From: Acanthacorydalis orientalis
Taxonomy: Eukaryota > Arthropoda > Insecta > Megaloptera > Corydalidae
Assembly (NCBI GenBank): GCA_034766995.1
Contig: CM068314.1
Coordinates: forward strand, 29,219,708-29,283,707
Direction of reading: 5' to 3'
DNA length: 64,000 nucleotides
The notes beneath the pieces were generated by a model. That model did not search any database. It saw nothing but the letters and a program-made list of their open reading frames with translations, and was not told the origin of the DNA. Below are positions 13,600 through 24,169 of the stretch, in pieces (the stretch's first letter is position 1; each line of letters opens with the position of its first letter). Both the position numbers and the translations under genes were made by a program.

Positions 13600-14290
13600 C
13601 AGGAATGGCGAAAAAATTTCTTCAAGTGTGTCAAGGAATATGCCCAATTATTAAAAAAAAATCTTCTCGTGTCAGATAGATTTTATACAGTTAGGTTTAT
13701 TTTAAATATACTAAAAAGATTAGGTACCATATGTTTTTTAAATTTGCAACTCAGTGAGATTTTTGATTCCAACTTAATAATTCGCGGTTTATACTTGGAG
13801 ACTTTTAATCCTACACATTCTGCAGTTAAATCTTGACCAAGATTTCTCACGTTCAATTTGATAAGATTCATTGATGGAAATAATTGTTCGCAAACATACG
13901 TTGACCCAAACATTGTCAAAATAGTAATTACTAATTTTTTCATTGACTTAAGTGTGCCGGGAACCGAATTCCATTCACTTAAAATTACATTCTTCAATAA
14001 CGTTACGTCATCGCACATTTCAATATTTCGAAAAATGGTTTCCATATTTAAATTTAGTTGAACCAATTTATTTTTTCACACGAAACTCTTTTAAAGTTCT
14101 ACTAACTCCATTTCCAAGTCTTCTAATCCAATCCAATTGAATAATAATCGGAGATATTCATACTTTATACAACATGGTAAAGTTAAAATCTGCAAAAGTT
14201 GTCTATTTGGTCAAGATGCAAAAATCGTTCAAAAAAAATTTTTTTTGTGACACCAAAAATTGTTTGCGTTTCATAGGTTTGCTATCCCTG
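13600..14290 (-). mobile_element. Internally deleted hAT-superfamily transposon
   Basis: The ends are imperfect inverted repeats: CAGGAATGGCGAA begins at 13600 and the complement of the right end reads CAGGGATAGCAAA, ending at 14290. The adjacent 8-bp flanks, cgctacat (13592-13599) and cactatac (14291-14298), agree at five of eight positions, as expected of a decayed hAT target duplication. The element is about 690 bp, far shorter than a full hAT (usually 2.5-5 kb). It retains only the 3' part of the transposase on the minus strand. Superfamily assignment is from the protein; the ends agree with it. Confidence 0.7.
13683..14066 (-). pseudogene. hAT transposase C-terminal (dimerisation) fragment
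   Basis: This 127-residue minus-strand frame matches the C-terminal dimerisation region of hAT transposases, in particular the ZBED5/SCAND3/GTF2IRD2-related group. Around residues 50-75 it has the signature TMFGSTYVCEQLFPSMN, followed by a basic stretch and LTAECVGLKVSKY, which corresponds to the conserved R-x-L-T-x-E-H-L helix region. The N-terminal zinc finger, the catalytic DDE core and most of the insertion domain are absent, so it cannot act as a transposase. The Met used here is simply the first in frame and is unlikely to be a real start. It lies wholly inside the inverted-repeat element at 13600-14290. A domesticated gene is unlikely because of the length and missing domains. Family assignment is firm; the subgroup is tentative. 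Confidence 0.85.
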
Positions 14291-14879
14291 CACTATACAA
14301 ATAAGCGTATATTTTCAATTAAACTGAGATTTATTTTATTCCGGTGCTCAGAATAGCATTATGTGTCTAATTTTAACAGAAATTCAATATATAAAAATCT
14401 CTTCAGATGTAAATTTATCCTATCAATCTTTACAAAATTCAAAACTATTTTTTACTTTGAATTATATAAATTGTAGTCGGGACTAACGAAAATAGTGACT
14501 ATACATATATATATATATATATATATAAATAAATGAATTTACCAAAAAGTATGTAATTTAATTATATAAATATAATAATACAAGAATATGCTAGTTCTTT
14601 CGAATATTTTCACGAAATAAATGAAATGTACGATATTTGGAAAACGAAAAAAAAAACTAGTATAAACGAATGACTAAAAAAGCAATCAAAAACACTCTCG
14701 ACAATTACATATTTGAACGTTGTCAGAAATCGTACACGGAAGAAACCCGGAAACTGAAACATATAATAAGAATCCAGTCAAATTAAAATCACTGTTTGGA
14801 CGATTTAAAAAAAAGAAGCAACGACTCGTTGTCGTTATTGTTTTGCGTTGATTATCAAACGACATTGTCATATAGATAA
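14291..14879. other. A+T-rich spacer
   Basis: It holds a (TA)n run at 14502-14527. Nothing else is recognised. The minus-strand frame at 14686-14895 has no family features. Confidence 0.6.
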
Positions 14880-15400
14880 TAATCATTAGTGTCACAAGTG
14901 TTGCTTACATATTTACGCTCGCTTGGTTACTGTTCGTCGTTCAACAAGAGAGCAGCCACGTCGTGATCTTTTTTTTTGTGACTTTTATACATCGATGAAA
15001 GTAACGCCATGACATTACACTCGTTACTCGCAATAGGGACGGTCTAAAAGTATAGTTCTTTATTATTAAACAGATACAATCTTACGGTATCGTTCAACCG
15101 ATTATATCTCGATGGCATTGACACCGCACGTTGATGTTCCAGTTCCCGTTAAAAGGGCAGATCTATCTATTGCTCGCGTGCCGTTCACTATCATGCGAAC
15201 CTGTGACAATATATATTAGAATTAAATATGTCACAGTTACGCTCATTAGAAATCATATAAAAAACGAGGAAGTCGGTGATTTATTCAAAATTGATAGTTT
15301 TTCACGTTTACATAATTACTTTGCGCTACGTTTTTTTCCGAGTATAAATTATGGTGCCTACAAGCACGAGTTCTTCTTGTATGAACATTAATCTGATATA
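14880..15400. promoter_or_regulatory. G+C-richer island
   Basis: Composition rises here, with repeated CpG words (tcgttactcgcaatagggac, ctcgcgtgccgttc). An 86-codon plus-strand frame (15131-15391) spans part of it, but its composition and lack of motifs do not support a protein. Candidate conserved non-coding element or untranslated exon. Confidence 0.3.
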
Positions 15401-16544
15401 AAACAGAAGAATGAGATGTACAGAGTGTAAATATTTGTCACAAGTATACATTTTGTAATCATATATTTCTGTAAGATTTTTTTTACCATTTGTGTATTGT
15501 ACACGACAATATGAAATAAATACCGGGTTTATTTAATATTAGCTCTATGTTCATCAATTTGTCAATTGCTTGTGACACATTCTTTCTTTTTTTAATATTT
15601 TCTACTGCTTTTAATGACATTTTTATACTTTTTTGAAATATACAATCATTTTCGTTTTAACCTATTTGAAATTATTTTTCGAGAAAATTAGAGAAAAATA
15701 TAATACTTTTCTAATTAACTGTATTTTGAAAAAATGTTTTAGACAGTTTATTTTACTGCTTTTTGAACTTGGTTAGATTTTTAAAAAAATGTTAATTTTA
15801 TATAAAATTACTAGAAAACATTAAAACTGTTATAAATAATTATTAAATATTATTCAGTGTACAAAAAAAATATGTAGAAAATAATAAATGTGATAAAACA
15901 TTAATTCGCTTTAAATTATTAAAATTGAGTTTTTTTCTAACAAAAATCACAGATAGGTACACTAATTAATAGTTCCTACTATACCATTAGATTTAAATAT
16001 TATTTTTAAATTTATTAAGAATAAGTTTATCAGTACGACTAGATCTAGTGATGTAAAATCATGTTACTAACTAGTGATACCTAGTTGCAGTATTTAGTCA
16101 AATGTGGTCCAAAGATTTTATTAATAAACCATTATATTGTTATTCGACTTTTAATTTGTAAGGGAATAATTGGAGTAACTCTATACAGAAATTTACTTAT
16201 TCTCATTAAAATGAAATCCTTTTCCATGCGCGAATCGTTCATTGTCTTGATGTAGAATGAAATACAAATATGCAGTTTATGAGTATTATATTCATGTTTG
16301 AATATTTATATATGGATTTATATTTAACAATAAAATATCTCAAAACTATTTTAATAATCCGTAACTTATTTCAACAAAAGCAGTTTTTGATTTTATTGAC
16401 ATTCAGTATTCCATTATTTATAAATTAAATATTAAATTTTTATTGGTTTATTAAAAATTACGAATGTATATATGAGAAACAAATAATAAATATATAAATA
16501 TTTGTATATTTTTTTACAGATTTTTTGCATGGATATTAGTTGTT

Positions 16545-16591
<47 letters not shown>

Positions 16592-17569
16592 ATAATAACA
16601 TGATATTTTAAACAGAATAGTGTTTGTTAATTTTTATTTTTTTATGTATTACTTTCTTATATAATAATTAATGGTGTATATATTGTGTATATATATATAT
16701 ATACACACACATGCATATACTATTATGTAGTTCATAAATCTGAGTATGTAAAAACGTATAGATACGTACATGCTAATTAGATTAATAATTTCATTCTGAA
16801 AAAAAGTACTTGTAGAACACACCTTATAATATATATTTATATTTCGGAAGATTAGATAGTTCTATAGTTACGATACGAAAAGTAACTTCTTGCATGCTAA
16901 CTTAGAAAGTCGGATTCGTTTTAATTTCACGTGATTATGATCTTCACAATTACCTGTATGTACACCTGTAAAACCCCGAAATTAGATGTGGAACGTATTT
17001 ATGAAATTATATTCGGCGAATATCGCGTTTTACAATTAACAGTAGCGTGTTTTTTCGTTGAAAATGAATTATTCTCGACATTATCACATCATACAAATAC
17101 ACACACACATATTCATATACATATACATATATATATATATATATATATATTCTATTAAACAAAAACTTCAATCGTTCAGCTCGTCTCACATAATGCCCAT
17201 ATATTATGTTTGTTATTTTTACGTGTAATTATGAATTAATTTCACTGTGATACGGTTGTATGCACATGTCTTCCGGGTGTTAGTTGGGTGGAAAAAGTAG
17301 TTGATTATTTAGTATTAATTTTTTTATTGTCTATCATATTTTGATAGTGTTCTGTATAGAAGCTAATTATTAAATGCAGAACTGTTACTTATTAAAGTCA
17401 TTTGTTACAATAATAGAATATTATATTATTTTATTAATACTGTGTCTGTTGTGATTATTAAATAATTTATTAATCAAGTAGATAATATTTTTTTATATTT
17501 GATAGATGATGAGTATCGTCTCTATTAGTATTTCTTTTTTCTGCTGTCCATTTTTCTCTATTTCTCTAC

Positions 17570-17634
<65 letters not shown>

Positions 17635-18229
17635 ATAAATGAATGTTGCATCAGTTCAGTCTTACATTTTGGAAGTATTTTTTTCTTTTGTCGTTAGTAA
17701 ATTTTTATTACTGGGTCTGATTTATTCTAAATACACTTATTATTATTATTTATATTATTGTTTTATTTCTAATTTATATATTTTTAAAATGACTGACTTA
17801 AAACAGTGTAAATACTGTTTTTTTTTATTTATAAAATATTTTTTGAATAAAATAATATTTTTTTCAAAACGAAGTTGATGCTGTTATAAAATTATAAACT
17901 ATTAAATCGAAAATTCTTATGAAAAAATTAAATTCCATTTTGTTCAATTATTCAGTTGCTGTTCTTAAATAAATGAACTTTTGCATTACAATAATTAATA
18001 TAAATAATATAGTTGTGTATAATTTTTAATTCTAAAAGTAGATTTATATATTTGTTTATTTTTTATTAATCGACAATATTTTCAATTATAATTAAATTAA
18101 TTTAAAAAAGTAAATAAGTCCGTTTATTTATCTGAAAATAAATCTGTGTGAAAACATATAATGTAACTAATTTGAAATATATAAAAGTAAATAAAGTATT
18201 ATTATATAACATCTTAGAAAAGTAAACCA
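15401..18229. other. 2.8 kb A+T-rich with microsatellites, no gene
   Basis: (TA)n arrays at 16549-16588, 16686-16710, 17097-17150 (CA then TA) and 17576-17634 are the only structured sequence. Frames crossing them are low complexity. Confidence 0.65.
17576..17634. repeat. (TA)n microsatellite
   Basis: About 59 bases of TA with one TG interruption. It generates an Ile-Tyr run in an overlapping frame. Confidence 0.95.
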
Positions 18230-19015
18230 CTATCTCTGTTTGTTTGGTGCCCTGGAGCTTTTTTAGTCTGCATCATGAGACGATCTCACTATAGGTTACG
18301 AAAATACTACAACTTATGTTCTATATTGTTGGTTTGCGAATTATTCGGTTAGATTTTCGAAAGAATTATGAGTTTGTTCTTAGTATTGATGTAAATATCA
18401 ATTGCTAATATTGAAGAATTGGTTAGTTGTTGAAACGATTCATCAATTTAATTTAAATAAATGAAAATTTCGAATTAATATTAATATTATGAGGATTTAT
18501 ATGAAACAACTTTCTGTTATATTAAATTTGAATTAAATGAATTTAAAATATATAAGAAAACATTTATTAAAATTAAATTTCATTAATTTTTTAAAAAAAT
18601 AAATCAAAAACATACCGACTAAGAGAGGAAATGTTTAACAGCTGTATTTTTCAAGAAGGTAGTTACTTAAATTGTAAAACTTGATTCACGTCAACAACCT
18701 ATCAACTGCATAAATACATATAATATAAATCTGTCATTAATATGATCTATTTATAATTACATTATATATTTGTATGTACATGTTTGTAAATAATATATCA
18801 GATTTATTATTTTTTATTGGCAATTATAATACAAAATAAACAATTATTTTTATCACATTAAAATAATATACGCTTATTACTTTTGTCCTCGAAAAGTCAG
18901 TTGAACATACGATTCCATAAATGAATATACATTTATATATAAAAATGTTAATAGTACAGTGAATAAATGTAATCACAATTAGTGCTGTGTTTCTCTATTC
19001 ATTATATGTTCATTA
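18230..19015. other. A+T-rich spacer with a small G+C-richer patch
   Basis: The patch at 18235-18300 (ggtgccctggagc... catcatgagacgatctcac) is unremarkable otherwise. No coding frame was found. Confidence 0.5.
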
Positions 19016-19019
19016 GAAC

Positions 19020-19190
19020 GGTACGTGGACACTGGTCAGGATCCCAGCACGCGTCACATGTCACGTTGTCACCCTCCGTGCCCCGTTTAGTAAACGCTCC
19101 CCGCGTTACGTGACGTCGCTCATTAACAGCTGGAGCATCCTTTCTGGTCACGTGACAAGTGTCCACCTCCGCATTTTTCGCCGGCCATGT
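19020..19190. promoter_or_regulatory. GC-rich island with GTCAC/E-box cluster bounded by inverted repeat
   Basis: This is one of the sharpest composition islands in the window. An inverted repeat bounds it: GTGGACACTGGTCA at 19025-19038 and TGACAAGTGTCCAC at 19153-19166, which pair at 13 of 14 positions. Inside are at least six GTCAC/GTGAC words. They include the palindrome GTCACGTGAC (about 19147-19156), a classic bHLH-leucine-zipper site, a TGACGTCG CRE-like site and the E-boxes CACATGTC and CAGCTG. No frame through it is convincing. A compact enhancer or promoter is plausible. A miniature transposon is the alternative, but I see no target duplication. Confidence 0.45.
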
Positions 19191-19308
19191 TTGTATCCTC
19201 TCAAATTACAATCGAACAGTGTTGTACTATTTTATTATTCGAATATATAATGTTGACAGTCAGTTTTGAAAACGCGAATATCGGGAACCACTATTATTTA
19301 TTAGTTGT

Positions 19309-19349
19309 TTATATATATATATACATATGTATATATATATATACTTACG

Positions 19350-19401
<52 letters not shown>
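19309..19401. repeat. Interrupted (TA)n microsatellite
   Basis: About 93 bases of TA with ACG and ACA interruptions in the first half. It gives rise to a Tyr-Ile tail in the plus-strand frame ending at 19402. Confidence 0.95.
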
Positions 19402-19403
<2 letters not shown>

Positions 19404-19803
19404 GTGTTCATACACTTACACATAAAAAGATATATACTACAAACGTCTACTTGAAATATAAAAGACTACAAAAATCAAATAAAATATACCCGAACAACAT
19501 AAATTTTGAAATTTTTTTAAGAAAATGTCTCCAAAGTATAAAGTATAGATTTATCTTAGAAAAAATGGTATAAAATCAACAAATTTATAAAAAAAATATT
19601 CTTATTGGACATCAAAAGAACTGACAGAACAACACAGATTGAAATATATAGTGAAATTAAACCATATGCGATTTGGAAAACTATTTAAAATTTTTTGCCA
19701 GTTTCAGTAAGATTAAGCCTATGTGTTAAATATGCATATCAATCGTTAACTAGATTACTCTTTAAGGCTGGAAGAAAATATTAAAAATATAACCAGTCAA
19801 TAA

Positions 19804-20485
19804 TTGAATCGGTCATTTCAAAAACTATATAAGTCACAGAATTTAAATTTTACAGGATTTAATAAAAGTGCGTAGCATAAAAATAATAAGATTTTTTAAA
19901 GATTTTCTTTATTAATATGTTTTTTATGCCTTTAATTTGATAGTTGCTTAATAGTTACAGTCCTATGAAACCTTAATGTACAAAAAAATAACGTAAATTG
20001 TTTTGACTTATGTTGTTTTGGCAGGGAATATTATTAAATGCATAATAAATTGTAAATAAATTGTAAAAAAGATTTTTTATTATGATTATTTATTAAAGAA
20101 AAACTATATTATAGCACACAAATATGTATCTTGCTTATAATCTAATATTAAGTGCATAATCATGTTCGCAATCGGATTCTAGCACAGTGTCTTTCATTTC
20201 TTCGGTTGGCCAGGTGAATATTTCGTTATAAAATGACATGTGCTCCTCCAAGATGCTATCTTTTACTTGTTTTAAATCGTTTATTTTTTTATACTTGATC
20301 AAAATTTTCAATTTATATGATTTTTTTGCAATGACTGCAATGGCGCGGTCAGGTTCGGCAGCTAGGTACAACGTGGTCAGTGTAATTTTTATGCTGAATA
20401 TGAGGCTACCCTCAAGGATCTAATTTCAACAACAAAATTTTTTTTGAAAAAACATGACATGCCGTTTTTGAAATGACCCATTCAA
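19804..20485 (-). mobile_element. DNA transposon, family not assigned (22-bp TIR, 8-bp TSD)
   Basis: The left end at 19804 reads TTGAATCGGTCATTTCAA and the complement of the right end, from 20485, reads TTGAATGGGTCATTTCAA. The inverted repeat extends for 22 bases with one mismatch. The flanks are GTCAATAA (19796-19803) and GTCAATAT (20486-20493), a 7-of-8 target duplication. An 8-bp duplication is known for hAT and P-type elements, but these ends do not start with CA as is usual there. The element is 682 bp and carries a partial minus-strand frame (20135-20419). It is therefore probably a deleted copy of a larger autonomous element. Confidence 0.75.
20135..20419 (-). pseudogene. Partial protein of unknown family inside an inverted-repeat transposon
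   Basis: A 94-codon frame stays open on the minus strand from just after a TAG at 20420-20422 to a TAA at 20135. There is no ATG near the beginning, so it is probably the 3' part of a longer coding sequence. The composition is protein-like and unlike the surrounding A/T noise. It has an alternating hydrophobic segment (TLTTLYLAAEPDRAIAVIAK), a lysine-rich helix-like middle and an acidic aromatic tail (EEHMSFYNEIFTWPTEEMKD). I do not recognise the family. Because it lies inside the element with terminal inverted repeats, the likely identity is the C-terminus of that element's transposase. A captured host fragment is the alternative. Confidence 0.5.
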
Positions 20486-20689
20486 GTCAATATTTGTAAA
20501 GCTAAATGAAACTTATTGTTAATATTTAATCAGAAAGTCCAGTACACAACACTATCGCATGAAAACAAAACTAAGCTTTCAGAAATCATTTCTTTTTTAA
20601 CCCTACAAATCAAAAAAGAAACCTTTTTAATAAAAAAATGTACTATAAATCAGCATTAATCATTTAGTTCCTTATTCGTATTTTTTCAC

Positions 20690-20880
20690 CTCAGTGGATA
20701 ATGGCATTGCAATCGAAATGTGTATAGGCAAAAATTATCAATAATCAATAATGATTTATTGAACATTTTTAATCAGACATTTTTGTGGTTTTTGAGGTAA
20801 AGAAAACATTTATTTGTTAAAGTGAATTTAGCTACAGTGTCAAAACTATATTGAAATATCTAGACTTATAATAAATTTTA
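20690..20880 (+). repeat. Degenerate dispersed repeat, copy A
   Basis: Shares an ordered set of motifs with four other places in the window: an AATGGCAT-type motif, GAAATGTGTATA, TTATTGAACATTTTT, TTTTTGTGGTTTTTGAG, then TATTTGTTAAAGTGAATTTA (20811-20830) and ACTATATTGA. The last block aligns well with copy E (29714 onward). No terminal repeats or coding capacity are seen. Confidence 0.5.
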
Positions 20881-21770
20881 ATTAATTCCACATTAATTTC
20901 ATGTGTAATTTATAAAATATAAGGATAAGTTATTAAAAATCAATAAAATAATATTAATATCGTTTCATTCATTATCCAGGCATATAAATCTAATAATTAC
21001 AATAAATAATCATTTTCTCTGAATATAGGATTATCTATTACATTATATACTTCTTACATTTCTTAGATTTTTACACTTTTTAAGAAAACACGTGCAAAAT
21101 ATTTTTTATATAAAAGAATATATGTATGTGTAAAAGAATATTTCCCGTATATATTTGTAGCTATTCGGAGTAAAAAAAATAACAGAACGAATATTAATTT
21201 ACAGAAATGAAAATATCTTCATAGGGAAACATTTATTCAAACAGTAACCAATAAAAGATACTGTTAATCATAATATTTTCCATTTGTTATTTTTAGAATT
21301 ATTTTTTCCACGAATTAGATATTTTTGTGAAATATCTTGAAAGCAGTAATATATTTATCTTCGAAATGAATACCAGATCGTGTAAAACTTTTTATAAATC
21401 GTAGACAAATATAATGTCGTTTAATTATTAACCTTTAACATTTAAGCAAATCTTAATAATAATATTGCGTCTAAATTGAATTTATTTAATTAATAATAAA
21501 TAATGTATACAATATTGATTGAAAAGCAAATAGTTTTGAAATGCTATAATTAAAATAAAGTTTTACTATTACGCAATTTTTTTTTGGATGTGTCGATTAA
21601 TATGACTATAAGAAATGTATATTATTTTATATAATATTTAATATGTGTAAAGAAATTTTTGAATGTTGTCACGCAAATTTGGCTGGATATTTTTTGTAAT
21701 AAGACGACAATAATACTAATATCTTGTAGCAATTCGTGTGAAAGTGAAAAGAAGTCATTAAAATGATAGC

Positions 21771-21816
<46 letters not shown>

Positions 21817-22339
21817 AATGAATGTATGTGTGTGCGTGTGAATGTATTAATACCGTATATAAAATTCAGAACTACTATACTTGGACAGATATGAAAGAAT
21901 AAAGTTTTAAAAAATATAAAACAAATTTGTTTCTGTTAATTTTGAAAAACATATCGATAATAATAATTTTCACGAATGAGTTTTTAAAATCAACTCACAA
22001 AATAATGTATTATTGCTCATTTTGATTGTGGGATGAATACATTTTAATAGCAACGCTTTAATTTTCAAACAGTTAAAATATTAAGTTGAAGATTTTTCTG
22101 TACATTTTACGCTCTAAAGATTTTATAATCGTCATAGAAATGTGTATAACCACAATTAAATCTATTATTGATCATTTTGACTCGAGAAAATGTTATGGTA
22201 TGTGAAACATATATAAATTCTTTAATGAATCTAATGATACTTAAGTAATTTTAGATATTAGAGTAGTATTCATAGAGCTAATGAATTTTGTTAAAAAAGA
22301 AATATTATTTTAATCCGTTTAGTTGAGCAGAGCGCTAAA

Positions 22340-22510
22340 TTACAGAAAAATCTGCACATTAATGCTCTCATAATGATGTCATCGCCGTAAAAATGCCCAT
22401 AAGTAACAATTAAAAATGATTAATAAAGAATTACTGAATATTCTTCATCTCGTTTTTGTGTGGTTTGTGTGAGACTGAAAATTAATTTGTGAAATTGAAT
22501 TTACTCGCGA
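22340..22510 (+). repeat. Degenerate dispersed repeat, copy D
   Basis: Has the same motif order as copy A: AATGATGTCATCGCC near 22373, TTTTTGTGTGGTTTGTG near 22453, and AATTTGTGAAATTGAATTTA (22484-22503). Confidence 0.45.
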
Positions 22511-22841
22511 TACCAAATTGGAATAGTAATAATCCTTTAATATAAATGTTAAAGACTGAAAAGTTCACTATTACTTTTACTATTAAGAAAATTATTTGCA
22601 TTGTAATTATTAACTTTTTTCAATTCATTAATAACATTGATTTCATAATCGAATAGCTCGTGATAGGAATTCACTTTAGCTTTTAACAAAAGAATTAGAT
22701 TGAGAAATACATTTTGCAATTTTTAAAAACCAGCTAGGTTTTGATATTTTAAAATTTTAGTATTTGTAAAATCTTTAAAATATATAAGTTGATATAATCA
22801 CATTAAAAATTAGTCGAACACGGTAAAATGAGATGAAAAAG

Positions 22842-22895
<54 letters not shown>

Positions 22896-22899
<4 letters not shown>

Positions 22900-23441
22900 G
22901 CTGGTAGAAAAATAATTGTAGTTTATTACCTTTACCATATACATTTTTCTATTTATGGTCTAAAACTGTCGGATGATTAACGCCTAAGTTTTGTTCAAGA
23001 TCTCGATAGTTGTGCATGTTTTTGATTCAAATAACGTCTTCTGTTGGTCGTTATGAACTGAAGAAGGATACTCACGACCTTCTACATCTTCAAGGATCTT
23101 GTCCCCAGTACGAATTTTTTGGAGCCACCATTGTACCGTACGTTTCTTAACAGTACGCACACCAAAAGCATCGTTTAGTTTACGAGCAGTTTCTGCTGCT
23201 TTATCACCCGTTTTGAACTCATTCAAAGAAATTGCTCTTATTTGCTTCTTTTCAATTTTTTATTCAATAACTATTTGTAAAGTAAAATAAGTAATAAAAC
23301 CAGTTGATGATACCAAAATACATACCAAAAAATGCACTTTAAAATGATATTAACATGAACACGATGAAATGACATTTTCATTGAAAAAATTAAAGTTAGA
23401 ATTCAGAAAACAAAAACTGCAATTATTTTCCTACCAGCCTA

Positions 23442-23442
<1 letters not shown>
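22896..23442 (-). mobile_element. Internally deleted mariner element (copy 1)
   Basis: Its ends are TTAGGCTGGTAGAAAAATAA (22896 onward) and the complement of the right end, TTAGGCTGGTAGGAAAATAA (from 23442). They are flanked by TA on both sides, the standard mariner target. At 547 bp it is less than half a full mariner (about 1.3 kb). It keeps the 5' end, the start of the transposase and the 3' inverted repeat, and lacks the catalytic core. The 5' non-coding part is about three-quarters identical to copy 2 at 46836-47387. Confidence 0.93.
22950..23256 (-). pseudogene. Mariner transposase N-terminal fragment (copy 1)
   Basis: This minus-strand frame encodes the DNA-binding N-terminus of a mariner transposase. 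FKTGDKAAETARKLNDAFGV is the first helix-turn-helix, followed by RTVKKRTVQWWLQKIRTGD and the linker ILEDVEGR. The codon at the expected start (23254-23256) is ATT rather than ATG. An in-frame stop interrupts the frame near 22984, after which the homologous LGVNHPTVLDH continues in another frame. The second helix-turn-helix is only partly present and the DD34D catalytic triad is entirely missing. It is non-functional as a transposase. Family identification is secure from the motif order and the element's ends. Confidence 0.93.
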
Positions 23443-23500
<58 letters not shown>

Positions 23501-23503
<3 letters not shown>

Positions 23504-24169
23504 CAATGTTTTGTTCATTGAGTTCTATATTTTATTAGTAATCATATTTGTTTGAATTCGTTACAAATTAATGGTTTTTAGTAGACCGAAAATCCCATTG
23601 CGGGAATGAAATTTAATTATTGTGTAGAGAGAGGCTGGAATTTGAAGAACGTAGGAAATATTGAAATTTCACATATGTATATTTTATTGCATAACATTTT
23701 TTGTGTTTTTGTAAATTCTCTAAGATATTAAATTTGATGGAACGAATTGACTGTAAATTAATTATAGTAATAACTATACGATTCAGGAATAAATTTCATT
23801 TTAGTTCTTTATTTTAAAAATTATGAAAAAAATGTGTTGAACATGATTTATTAAATAATTAAATCTGTTATTTCAAATCGAATTTATTGATTTGCATTAC
23901 TTTTCGCTATATTTTCTTCGATTTGTTTAATTTAAATATTCGTTCTTTGTTCGTATCAAACGGTATGTGTGTAACAATCGGATTATCAGTTCTTTTAAAA
24001 TATTTTAATTAAAAAACAACATTGAATTAAAAAAAACTATTTAACAACGTTCGTCACGAATGTGAAACTAAAGTATAATGTATAAAACTTAAAATACGTG
24101 ATGAATTTTTTAGAATATGTATATATATATATATATACATACATACATTCACTGTTTAATATAACGATT
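23501..24169. other. A+T-rich spacer
   Basis: A (TA)n run lies at 24119-24148. Nothing else is recognised. Confidence 0.65.

Larger units (their letters stand above)
20486..22844. other. A+T-rich spacer with two degenerate dispersed repeats
   Basis: It holds two copies of the repeat family described separately (20690-20880 and 22340-22510) and a (TA)n run at 21775-21816. No gene was recognised. Confidence 0.55.
22845..23500. repeat. (TA)n microsatellite interrupted by a mariner insertion
   Basis: A TA run occupies 22845-22895 and continues at 23443-23500 on the far side of the mariner element. TA is the mariner target, so the transposon landed in a pre-existing TA array (or the array grew out of the insertion duplication). 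Confidence 0.9.

Noticed and set aside
22896..22902. TTAGG as an insect telomeric repeat
   Set aside because: It is a single occurrence and is the first bases of the mariner inverted repeat, not a tandem array.
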